From Osmia lignaria lignaria (taxonomy: Eukaryota > Arthropoda > Insecta > Hymenoptera > Megachilidae): DNA of 64,000 nucleotides. Location of the stretch: contig NC_135037.1 of assembly GCF_051020975.1 (NCBI RefSeq), positions 806,001 to 870,000 on the forward strand, read 5' to 3'. Below the pieces are notes generated by a model. That model was not told the DNA's origin. It ran no database searches and was given only the letters and a program-made list of their open reading frames with translations. Shown one piece after another: positions 1 to 12,300 of the stretch; the stretch's first letter is position 1; the number at the start of each line of letters is the position of its first letter. Made by a program: the position numbers and the translations under genes.

Positions 1-3000
1 TCACGGTTTCGTGGGGCCGCCTTCTTTTGTGTGAGAAACGGAATTTTCAAAATATATTAGATATTCGATACCTTATGTCTCTATTGTGAACGGAACGATC
101 TAGAGGGAAACTTTCCAGAATACGCGGTTTCGTAGATCGCCCGTTTTGCCTCGCTACGTCCAGTTTCGTCGTATTAGATAAAAGGAAATGGACAACTTAC
201 CAGGAAACAAGATAAAATGATATTTAATAATAACTTTGATAAACGCTTTCTTTGCTGGTATCGTTGAGAAATCTGGAAATCAAAGAAGACGATGAGGAAA
301 ACTGTCACTGCACTACGCGTTCGCGATCGGCCTTTATTACGGTGTTACGGAACGATTAATTACGAAACGAGCACAAAAGTATTATAAAGACGACGCGACG
401 CGAAAGGAAAAAAAAGAAAATAATAATTAATTTAGCGGACGGTTTAAAAACAAAAGAGAAAAAATAGATCATTGAAAAGTGTGAAAAGAATTTAACGTAT
501 TCGTATGAGTCCTTTACGCGGAAAACGCGAACCGCAATCTCCCGGCACTCTGCCTTTTTCAAGGACTTTACCGGTCAGCTAATTACGACAATTTCACGCG
601 AAAACTATTGCTCGACGCGAACACGGGCTCCCCGTCACGTACCTCACGATTTTTCGACGAAGAGTCATTTGCCTCAGTCTAGCGATCGTGTCTCAGGGTT
701 CGACCCGCGATCAAGGGCCCAAAGTGGGGACATCATTTGGCAAATCGGGGTACGTGACGGAGGGGAAATCCCGCGCGTATTGGGCTAGTTGGCCGCTCTT
801 CCTAGTTCCCTCATCCCTTCCTGGTTTTTCCTTCTACCTTCGTCTAAGGTTGTCCATTTCTTTCTACCCCTCTAACGCTACAACGGATTTCATGCGTCGC
901 AATTCTAAAGTTCTGGAATATTCGAAATCTGTTGCGACTTAATTTATTTGAATTTACTAGTTAAAGAGGCTTTTATCATGATATTTCCGGTATCGAAAGA
1001 GGTCTTCATTTTATTAAAAATATTTGGTTTACTAGTTTGAATGACCATTAGTTGAATGTCGTTAGTTATTATTCATACGTTAATTGTACTGTTAATTCTG
1101 TTGTTTAGCGGTTTACGCGAGATGCAGCCGGTGTTTTATAATCGTCGACAATTGTGGATACATGCGTGTCGCATTTAGTTAATATTCATTTCGCTCTTAT
1201 TAGTTATTAACATTCTTATTCGTATCTCGACGATTTATGTATATTCGAACGTTCTACGTTTAACGTTTAACGACGATGTTTATAGACTCGGTCGACCTTT
1301 GTCTCGAACATTCGTGAACGATTTCGAACTACAGCGGTTGTCACGCAAACCCTCGCATTCTAATATCATCCAAATAGTTTCATTCCGTTAGATTTCAATT
1401 GTTCTGTTCCAAATCACATGCACTCCTCGTGGAAGGACCGGCTGACGCATGCTTTGGAGGTAGGAGAGGTACTTCGTTGCGAAGTAAAACAAAAATCGTA
1501 TTTCCCTTATTCCGCGCGGTTAAGCTGGGAAACTTCCAAGTGCGTCGCACTGCTTAACCGCGTGGCGAAAGATGTTGATAGTACCTCTCCTTAACCTTAG
1601 CGGTTTCGAATTTCTATGTGTTTATTGCTACGCGGTTTCGACAAGGCAATCGTCCCAAGGAAGGTTAACTTCTTATTGTTTGAAAAGAACTAATTATAGC
1701 CTCCTTTGTGTGCCTCGCCTGGGATTATCTCCAAGTGCTGCGCACCGACGAGGTACACAAATTCAGTATATTATACGATTAAACTATTCAACACTATCAA
1801 AAAGAAAATGAAAATAAATGTTAACCACGGTCGGATTATTGAAAATAATCCGGACGTAACAGTATGCATGTAGAGAAGCGACATCAGCGCCGCCTGGATT
1901 TTCTGCGCCGAGTTAAAATTTGCATCAAATTCACAAGAGTGGAGCTTGGAGGGCCTGAAGGAAAGGGAGCGCTTATAACAAGAGGCGACACTCTCAGAAA
2001 GAAACTATTGTAGAAAGAGACAAAAAGTGACACAACCCATTCGGTAATCTTCGTTCTCGGTTGTGAACACTCGACCAGTTTGTATGTAGGTTTACGTACA
2101 TAGCCTATATTGTGGAATATACATAATAATGATATAAAAACGTGTGTAAAAAGAGATAGAAAACTTGACGTTGTATTAAATTTGCAAATATTGTAATGTC
2201 CTTTAAATATATTATCCAAAACCTTCCCTGATCTTATTGCATAATTATGTAATTTATGTTTAAATATATTTTCTAATACTAATTTGCGAAGCAACGCGAC
2301 GATCAGTGTGCTATCTTAAGGACCGTTTAAACTAAATAACTAACTAGCAAGGGAGAGAGATCAGTACTAATAGCTTACCAGAAGGGTTATTTTCCTCTTT
2401 TTTATTCCTGAGTACTAGCTTATTCCTTTTGTTAGTTACTTACCTAATCTGAACAGTTTTTTACTCTGGAACAATCGCTAGCCTGCCTTCAACTGCCCTA
2501 TCCGATCTAGTAAAGAGCACTTCGTTACGCGGTGGTTTCAGTTGATAATCCTCAATTGATGGATAATTCTCCTCCCTTTTCCCGGATTATTTACGGCCGA
2601 ATTTGGAGACGAACTGGTCTGACAGCCCGTTAACAACCCCAGTAAGTATTTTTGTCCGGCTTCTCAGGCGACGATTACGCCGAACGATATGGCACAGTCC
2701 AAATGCTAGCAATTGATGGAGCCGTTGCCAGTGTTATTTATTTATTTTACTAAGGTATTACGTTTATTAATGTTAGTTTTATTAAACCAGGATGTAAGTT
2801 TAGCGTTCAAATATCCCATTAAAATATTTTGAAGAATAACATAATCATCAATTACGATATAAGTATAAATTCATTTATTTTTATTAATGTTTCGTTAATT
2901 TCATTGTGTGCTCATCAGTTAAATCAAAGTATGACCAGCAATACTTTTGCATTTACTGAGGCAAACAAAACTGGAACTAATTTGTGTTATCTAATAAAGT

Positions 3001-3300
3001 ATCCTTACTGTAAACGGGAACTAAAGCTTAAATTAAGAGATAATATTACCCTACCCTACATTAGATACGAAAATATAAAAAGTAATTAAATGAAATAAAA
3101 ACAACAATGTAGAATGTTTTGCATAGCATTTCAAATTTCCATAGTAGAAGTTTGCTTTAAATTACTAAAATATTTAATAATGCTTCTCCTATAAATATTA
3201 TCTAAAATTTTCGAAATACTTGAAATATTTGTTATATAAAGAAATTTTGTCAAATTAGTCAATTAACAATTATATTTGCAATAACTCTAATAAGCATTAT
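1..3300. other. Gene-free left flank
   Basis: I recognise no gene here. Open frames are short, lack family motifs and do not continue across plausible splice sites. The stretch holds small hairpins at 1463-1590 and around 1690-1765, and is otherwise AT-rich DNA. It lies downstream of the minus-strand sulfatase gene, so part of the right end may be its 3' untranslated region. Confidence 0.5.
1463..1590. repeat. Nested small inverted repeat
   Basis: An outer stem pairs GGAGAGGTAC (1463-1472) with GTACCTCTCC (1581-1590). An inner stem pairs CGCGCGGTTAAG (1513-1524) with CTTAACCGCG (around 1553-1562). A similar loop motif (CCAAGTGC..GCAC) recurs near 1730, inside another short hairpin. This is most likely the relic of a fold-back element. 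Confidence 0.5.
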
Positions 3301-3304
3301 ACGG

Positions 3305-6300
3305 TCAAGTGTAGATGCTCAGTAAGGTTGAAATAAAAACTATTAAAATGTGAACACAGTACACTAAATTGCCAACTACGGCTGCGGTGTTAGGAACATA
3401 TATTGTAGCTCCTGAATTAATCCAAGGTTCCCACGTATTATTTCTCCTCCTTGGATCAGCTAACCAATCAACGGGAAGTTTAATTTGTCGTATCAAAATG
3501 TGACCATAATGTTCCAGGTAAAGGTCTAAGTCTCTCGCAATCTGTAAACAGTAATTTCATAAGTTGTACACGATTTATTTCTTACCGCCTTAAAACCAAA
3601 ATTCATTATTAATAACCACTGCGCGTTGCTGAAAAGAAGTCGCACAAAGTCACACCGAGAAAAAGGGAGAAAGTTCGATCGCTCTATCCGGCTTGGTCAA
3701 TTTACGATAGAAGTGTGCCAGTTTATTAGTAGATGTGACCGTTTCAACAAATAACAAAAATGCACGAGTCATATTTTTGATTTATACGAAAAGTTTGTGA
3801 AAAATGCCCGATGCGAATGTGTTAAGAACACGGTCGTTGATTACGGCGGCCGCGGACAGACATAATGTTCGAAGTTGAAATTTTATAACCTTGACTTTAT
3901 CGATCCTTATCTACTGTGCAGAGATGAGAAGATGACGGCAGAGGGACAAAGGGAACACTTCGCACGCTCCGCCCTCTCCCCACCTTTGATCCTCGCATTT
4001 AAAGTTCATCGCAACGCTGACTTCGTATCATTCCACTTTGTCACGAAGTCTCATTATCCTTTTCTGTCAGGTAGGTGATGCGATTAGTATATGACCGCAT
4101 CAGCTAATAACGCGCTACCATCTAGGACACATGTGCGTCAGGTGTGACTTACCGACTACCACCAATCCTACCCGCATTCCTTTCGCTTGTCATCTTCTCA
4201 TCTCTGCACAGTATGTATTCTTACCTAATCCTAATAAACCTTATTTATTCAATGGAATCCTTGCGAATTTTTTCAGTGGCTACAAATATGTTTATTAATA
4301 TAAAAATTTGCATGTAACTTACTCTAGGATATGCATCGGCAACGTTTTTCATTTCACATGGGTCGTTTACAATATCGAATAAACATTCCGTGACATTACA
4401 AGTAGTAAATATATGTCTATGATAATATGTCATATTCGGACGACACTGAACTGTTGCTTCTCGTCGTAATTGCATCATTGTACTTGGTTGTGTCACTGGC
4501 CCACCCAAATGGTAAGTAATACTTTGAGAGACAGAACTTTTCAATACAATATCTGTATATGGCGGTGTCCCTATCGTTATTCCAGAGTCTCCATAATACC
4601 CATCGTAGTAGCCATTGTCGACAGATCCTTTAAAAAAGCACATTAGATTGACTTCAGAGACATATTCCTCTTTTGGAGAAATAAATAAATTTCTATAATG
4701 AAATAATTACCATAATAATGATAGTAATAACAATACTGAATAGTAATTATCAATAATAATAATAATTCAACTCGAGGCTAATTCAGACATAAAACTATTT
4801 TTGCGAATATCCCAAAAACGAAGACCGAGCGGCGGTGACATGCATAGAGAAAAATTGTTCAGAAAAGTGACCTTGACAATATATGTATTTCAAGGTCATC
4901 GAAATCGGTGAGGAATCGCTAAAGTAAATAATTACCGAATTAAAGAATATATTAATCTTGAAGTAATAATATGTAAGACGTTGGACATTATATTGAAAGC
5001 TACAATTAAACAAAGTATGCATTTGATACAGGCGTAACAAATTATTTGTCGTGGAAATTTTTAAGTGGAAATCTATTTATAAAACAATCCTCAAAATTAG
5101 CCTTCATCGCGAAGATAAAATTTGTTCTTTCATTGGATCGTGCAATACTCGTTGCAAGAATGAAATGTCTTAAAGAAATCATAGATCGTTACTCGACCAT
5201 TTCATTAAAACAATGCCATAAAAGTTTCGCCACAGTTAACGTATTTGACACTTTAATGTTCAAATACGATTTCATATTTCTGAAGAATTCAGTAGGTGTA
5301 CCATCGTGCATAAACCACATTTGTTACCTACATTGGAGGGATAAGAGATCCAATATTTCAGGCAATGTGTTTGAGGAAGCGAAGATATGTAGCCCTTGTC
5401 AATCGATTAAAAGAAAAAACAAATGATTCGATCAGTTGATACTAGAGATATATGAGAAAACGGAAATGTCGAAAATTCAATGGTCCAGAGAGCAGGAAAA
5501 GAAATCGGATGGGGTCGAATCGAATCTTGAACTATCTCGGGTATCGAGAATATCGAAATTCCTAAGAATGTCGAGCTATTGGCTATTCAGACTCAGCACA
5601 TGTGCCTCCACGGCTGTGTGGGTGTATACATATGAAATAACGAAATGAAAGCTAAATGGGTCGAAGATCCTCGGCGGCACTTTCTTTGTGTCACGCAGCT
5701 GGAGAATCATCCCGTAGGTAATTATTTATTTTAGCGATTCCGATTTACCGATTTCGATGACCTTGAAATATGTTGTCAAGGTCACTGTTCTAAACATTTT
5801 TTCTCTATACATGTTACCGCTGTTCAGCCTTCGTTTTTTTCACGTTCTTCACATACAGAAGTCTTAGACATTTGCTAAGAAAATGTCCTATTTTTTAGCA
5901 ATTAATAACTTTTAAGAAATAACCATCAACGGCTAAAACCTTTTAAAGTTTACTCGAAAGAGCGTCTTTGACAACGCGTGTCAAGGTCAAGCGTTATCTG
6001 AACTGTCTCCCCTAATGTAAATAATTACCTTACCTCGTAATAATTTAAATCGGCTATATATCGCTCCTTCAGTCTTTCGAACTTCGTCAATATTTAGCAA
6101 AAGTTTATCCCTGCCTCGTCCATGTCCTTCGCTAAGTAGACGCCATTGATCAATACCATCAATTTCGTCCAAATCCTTTAAATCCCCTCCAGCTGCCGAG
6201 TAAAGAGTTGGCAACCAATCTGTTACGTGTATTAACTGGTTAGAAATGCGAGCTGCTTTTTGTATTCTCGGTGACCACAACGCAGCAACACTCCTCACAC

Positions 6301-9300
6301 CTCCTTCGTATAAAGTATATTTTGTCTGTAATAAAAAACAACATATATATATGTGTGTGTGTATGTGCGCGTGTGTACACTAACAATGAGTTTCATCGAA
6401 CTTGTCGCGGCGTGTGACACTAACACATATTCACGCCGGCAGTCAATTGGCTGCAGTCCCTCCTTCGTGTGCCCCTTGCCCATCGGCTCCCCGGCGTGAA
6501 TATGTGTTACACGCTGCGACAAATTCGATGCAACTCATTGTCAGTGTACAGATGGCACCTGGTATGGTCCCAGCTGCTAACTACAGGGTGCTTCTCTTGC
6601 TAGTGTACTCAAAGGAAATGCCGCCACACCAGTTTGAATGGGCCCAAACCCTTTTCTGTCATCGATATCTCGACGGGGGTGCATACTGCAGCTATGTGCG
6701 TGAAAATGTGTGTAACAAGAAGGAAAGTCCCATTTGAACGTTTCCTTCTTGTTACACACATTTTCACACATATGTAGGCGTTTAGTGGAGGAGGAGAGAG
6801 TTTCGTCTCCCCGGACGCCTTTGCTTTGCGCCGGGAACCGTTAGGTGGCGGCGAGATGACAGTGTTCTCGCTGGCGGTCGCCCGGCATGCAGTTCGAATA
6901 TATAAAAGTGCCGAATTGCGGTAGATAGGTGTTTAGGGCAGGGATCGTCTGTTGTCAGCCCCGTTGACGAGTCTGACAGACGATCCCGAGACGAGAAACA
7001 CCTTTTTCCTCCCCTCTTCTACACATACAGCTGCAGTATGCACCACCGTCGAGATACCGATGATAGAAAAGGGCGTGGATCCCATTCATACTGGTGTGAC
7101 GGCATTGAGTACACTAGCGAGAGAATAATCACCCTGTATAATTCAAGGTATTGTGGATTCTTAGGACCCACCATGGAACGGGCGTTTCAGCGCGTGGCGG
7201 GGGAGGCACATGGTTGTGTAATGCAACAAAAGTCTCAGAGCCACTCTCAAACGTCAGAAGGTGGCCGTCGTGGAGTTTTAACGAGTAGAAATCATGCTGC
7301 CCCTCCAGCAGGGAGTACTGGTACAGTATTACCTCGAAATAAACTCGCTATCCCCTCTTCTTTGTTTAAAGTCGCCTGCAGAGCGAATCGCTTAATGCCA
7401 GAATGAGAAACGAAGTCATCTTCTGTCCTTTTTAAAAAAACAAACTCGCATGTTCGGCCAAATACTTTATAATGTACCGCTCTCGTCCCGGTTCGAGAAC
7501 AAAGTCAAGCAGAATCGTTCGGGACCGAACAGTTGCTTATTTCGAGGCAATACTTTGATTTCTAAAGATATTATTATTCTTTTTTATTATTACTATTATT
7601 GTTTGCTCAATATTAACGTAAATACTGGCAACGTGCTTCAAGTTTGCATCTCTCCAACATGCTTTTGTTTATTAAGAAATAGGGAGGGTTAACGCGAGAC
7701 ACCTGGCGACGTTTAACTATTTCTAAACATGAGTCCGAGTGGATCCTGACGATGAGTCCGCTCGGCGAGGATAAATTTATATTTAAAATGACCGCCTGTT
7801 ATTCGTGGGGGCAACTTCCGAAAGCCCCCCTCCCGCCCAAAGGGCAGCCAAATTTCGGATTTATAGTAATGGTGGGACGAGAAAAACTAAAATCAAAATT
7901 AAAGAATAAAAGCTTTAAAACTTGAAAGTTGAGCGCTGAAGAGCTGGTGGAAGAGTGATGAGTGGGCATTCTAGTTTTGCTGAGGGAGCACGTGAGGAAG
8001 CAAAGGACTCTCCGAGGGAGCAGGAGAGCCATTGCGCAGCCTCACTCTCTCCTGTGCATGCGTAGTCTGATTTTCAAGCCGAATGTAAGTATATTTTATA
8101 TGTATATCTCGAGAACGGTTTATTTGCCGGACTTGAAAATGGTCTCATTCGATTTCTCGTCCCTCAATTACTATAAATCCGAAGTTTGGCTTTCGGAAGT
8201 ACACCCTCGATCCGTGCAAACAGCCGATTCCAAAACGGAGATTCTAAATTAGCAGACTGATTTCACGCCGACTCTTAACAGTCTACTTTAAAGGAATCCG
8301 TGGCAATCTTTATAATGGAAACGTGCCAGGTGACTCTTAAGTTTGATTTGTTTAGACATGTTGTAAAGTAGGTGTAATACTAGTCAGATGCACTCTCCTT
8401 TGTGCAATCAGTGAGGATATGTCCATGGTTTTACCGAAAGACTTTGCTAATCGACAGAGCGAGAATGCGTCTTTAGATAGAGTCAAGACATAAGTTCGCG
8501 CACCAGAAGAAGGCACAGCTCGGACAAGCTAAACAGTCACAGGGGTAAGAGGAATCGTGTATTTGCACCGTCCCATTTTTTTCTAATAGGTCCACTGCGT
8601 AAAGAAATACACGAACGAAACAAAATACGACAGAATGAGACACAGCCATATTCGATATCCCTGTCTTACTTTATCGCATTTAGTTTCGTTCGCGTATTTC
8701 GTCATGCAGTGGACCTATTAGAAAAGAACTGGGTGGTGCGAATGCACGATTCCACTTACCCCTGTGACTTTTTCGTTTGCAGGAACTGTGCCTTCTTCTG
8801 GGGCGCGGACAGTACGGAGGCATACAGTAGAATGCGTTGGAGCGCGATTCGAATGCTTTGAATATTTTCCTCAATCATCCGTAACTCAAAAACAAAGGAA
8901 TATAAGACATGTATGTACATCCGTATATTCATTAGGCGTTTTTTAAAAAGTATTTCAGTATATAGATTTATGTGTATGGACATGTATTTATGATTCATCC
9001 TGTATATTAATAAGTTTGATTTGTTTAGATTAGATTTAAAATTAAACAGACAAATAAGCATTTTATATAATTGTTTTTAATTTATTTTCAATTAAATGAG
9101 GATAGATTTATAACATAATCTAATTAAATATAATATGATCTTACCCCTCTCAAGGGATAGTTTGAGCCCCAATTTCTATATCTACCGACAGATGCAGCTC
9201 CATTATCAGTGAGAAATAAAATCAGAGAATCTCTCAACATTCCTTTGTCGCCCAACGCATGAACAATACGTCCAACCGAATCGTCCAATCTAGACACCAT

Positions 9301-12300
9301 TCCTAATACAATAAAAAACAAATTTCACTTTTACTTTTAACGTTACAAAAATAATTTTTTGTATTTACAAACTTCTTGTAATGATAATTACATTAATATT
9401 GATATATTTTGAAATATCATTTGATACAATGTGTATAACTGAGGCGAAATTCACAATAATTTTTTGAAAATTAAGAAAAAGTTATATCATTTTTATGCAT
9501 GAAAATGTTACGTTAAAAAGTCTATTTAATATTAATTAAATCTGTAAATAAAAGAGTGTAAGAAAGTGTCACAATTGCAACGTATTACTCTTACAATTAG
9601 TTAAAAAACATTTAAATTTAATTAAATAAACAGTAATAAGAAAGTGTTCAAACTTTTATTCACAAAAAATTGTAAACTCAGGCAATCAAATTATGTAAGT
9701 ATACACAACACACTCTATCTAACGTGGGTAAATCTAACCGTAACGAATAGGTGGCGAGATTTAAAAATGAAATAGAAACTATAAAGTAAGGGAGATAGAT
9801 AATATGCAAAATGTAAACTTGGCATGAAAACCTCTAAATGCTTTTATAATTCATTTATTTACATACTGGCATATTTGCGACGATTTGGCTCACGAATGTG
9901 TGTAAATTCTCTGTCGTTGTTTTCATTAACAGGTTGTTCCAAAGGAGCGTGGACTGCTAGATGCGATATTTGAAGGTACAATGGTCTAGGCAATTCGTGA
10001 TTTTCAATAATTTTTATCGCTTCTTCGGTAAACAAATCTGTTGCATATTCGCGATTAATCCCATGAGCTGGATCATCACCGCGATGCAAATCATATCCAC
10101 TCATATTCTGCAAATATAAATTGATATAAATTATCATGTAAATATATAAGAGATTTTACAAAATTCTACACGTATAGTTATATTAACTTTCGGCCGACCT
10201 AGCGCTAAACAGTCACACTCTAGTGAACTTCAGATCTACTTGAATCTTTAGATTATAGAATCATTGTGCGCATGGGCACAAAACCAGCTCAAAGAGCTTC
10301 ACTCTACAGTAAAAGCTGGATATATGCAACAAAAGTTTGGCTGGATATATGCAACATCGCTATCCCCTCCACTTGGGGGGATCCCCCTAAGCCGAACCGA
10401 GCCGCTCGGCGAGGAAACCGTGTACAGTAAAACCTGGATAAATTCAACCAAGATTGGGACCCAGTGGTTGCGTTTACCTAAGCACGGTATCGAATCTCGG
10501 ATGACACGCGACGACCAGCCAAGCGTGAACGTAGAAAGGGACAGACAGTGGTGGAAAAAGAGAGGTCCGATAATCAAAGGAAAGAGCCGAAACGTATCGG
10601 TGTGACTAATACTAATTGAATCAAAAAACTTTTTTATTTTTCACTTTTTTTTAGTGAAACTTTTACTAGCGCATTGGTGAGATTTTTGCGATTAAAGTGG
10701 TACCAAACACGAGATAGTTTCAATTATAATTACTTACTAAAATTGATGTTAAAAGTTGGCGAAAAGCAAGAGAGATCGAAATCAAAACCAGTCGCGGTGT
10801 TGGCTTTGGTTTCAAAGGTTTCATTTATTCTAGCGAGGTGTCGATTCTGGGCATTTAATGTTTCATTTATTCAAGCGAGGAGTCGATTCCGGGCATTTAA
10901 TGTTTTATTTATTCAAGCAAGGAGTCGATTCCGGGCATTTAATGTTTCATTTATCCAAGCGAGGTGTCGATTCTGAATCCGTACACATGTTTTCTATTCA
11001 GCCGACATGTCGATTCTGTGTCCGTACACGTCTTTTGTATTCAGCCGACATCATTTATATTCAGTCGTGGTGTCAATTCCATGTCGTTTATTCTATTACT
11101 ATTGTTTATAAATATAATTCAACCTATATCGAGTTTGGTATCATTTTAATCAGAAAAATCTCACAAATGCGTTAGTAAAAGTTTCATTGGGAAAGGTTAA
11201 AAATAAAAAGGTTTTATCGTTGAATTAGTATTAGTCACACCAATATTACGGTAGGATCATATTACACGGTTTCCTGGTCGAACGGCTCGGTTCGCCTAGG
11301 GGGATCCCCCCAAGTGGAGGGGATAGCAATGTTTCACTTATCCAAGCATTCTTTCGTTGAATTTATCCAGGTTTTACTGTAATATGATCCGACCGTAATA
11401 TCGGTGTGACACCAAAGATACATCAAACACGCAACATGCAGCATACAACACGTCGCATGTTGTGTACGAACGTAGAATAGGTATCGCGGCACGGTACAAA
11501 CGATTTGTACGGACGTAGAATCGACACCAGGACTGGATATATGCAACGTTTAAATGCCCAGAATCGACACCTCGGCTGGATATATGCAACGTTTGAAACC
11601 CGAGTCGACACCGCAACCGGTTTTCATTTCCAATCCTCCTTTGCTTTTCGCCAACTTTTAACATCAATTTTAGCAAGTAATTATAATTCAAACTATATCA
11701 TGTTTGGTATCATTTTAATCCGAAAAATTTCACCAATAAAAAAAAGTAAAAGTTTCAGTAAAAAAAATTCAAAAATAAAAAAGTTTTATAGTTGAATTAG
11801 TATTAGTCACACCGATACGTTTCGGCTCTTTCCTTTGATCATCGGACCTCTCTCTTTCCACCACTGTCTGTCCTTTTCTACGTTCACGCTTGGCTGCTCG
11901 TCGCGTGTAACCCGAGATTAGAACCTCGGCTGGATATATGCAACGTCTGGGTCCCAATGTTTGTTGCATATATCCAGCTTTTACTGTACTCCTTAGCTCT
12001 TTCGATGTAGCGGGAAGGCGTTGCAAGGGAAATCGTGCTGCGGTGGCCGAGGTGATAGGAATACGAACGTGTGGCGTTCGACAGAGAACAAGTCCAAAAG
12101 TGAAATTTTTTGAAGAATCCAAAGTTCTGATGACAGTTCTATTTGCACCCCGGAGAGTTCTATCGGAAGTTATTATGGCCCAAAGATATAAAATCAAAAA
12201 CAAACATGTTCTGGCCATTTTTATGGAAATTTGAGGTGCCAGTTTCGAGATTAGACATTGTTTTTTTAATATTTCACGGTCGGAAATATTGCTGAAACCT

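Noticed and set aside
1572..3089. Short frames (79 to 136 residues) in the left flank
   Set aside because: Low-complexity translations, no splice continuity and no recognisable motif.
4628..4692. Longer version of sulfatase exon 7 starting at an acceptor near 4693
   Set aside because: It cannot join exon 6 in phase. The acceptor at 4629-4628 gives LLRGSVDNGYYDGYYG, which matches the family layout.
7735..7775. Hammerhead ribozyme-like text (CTGACGATGAGTCCG..CGGCGAGGA)
   Set aside because: The conserved CGAAA core strand is absent and the two flanking stems do not form; the resemblance is limited to GAGTCC-type text.
10674..11175. Repetitive 100-105-residue frames rich in Phe/Arg/Ser in the pogo-like copies
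   Set aside because: They are translations of the 42-bp iterons and recur in several frames and both strands; no transposase motif (DDE, HTH) is present.
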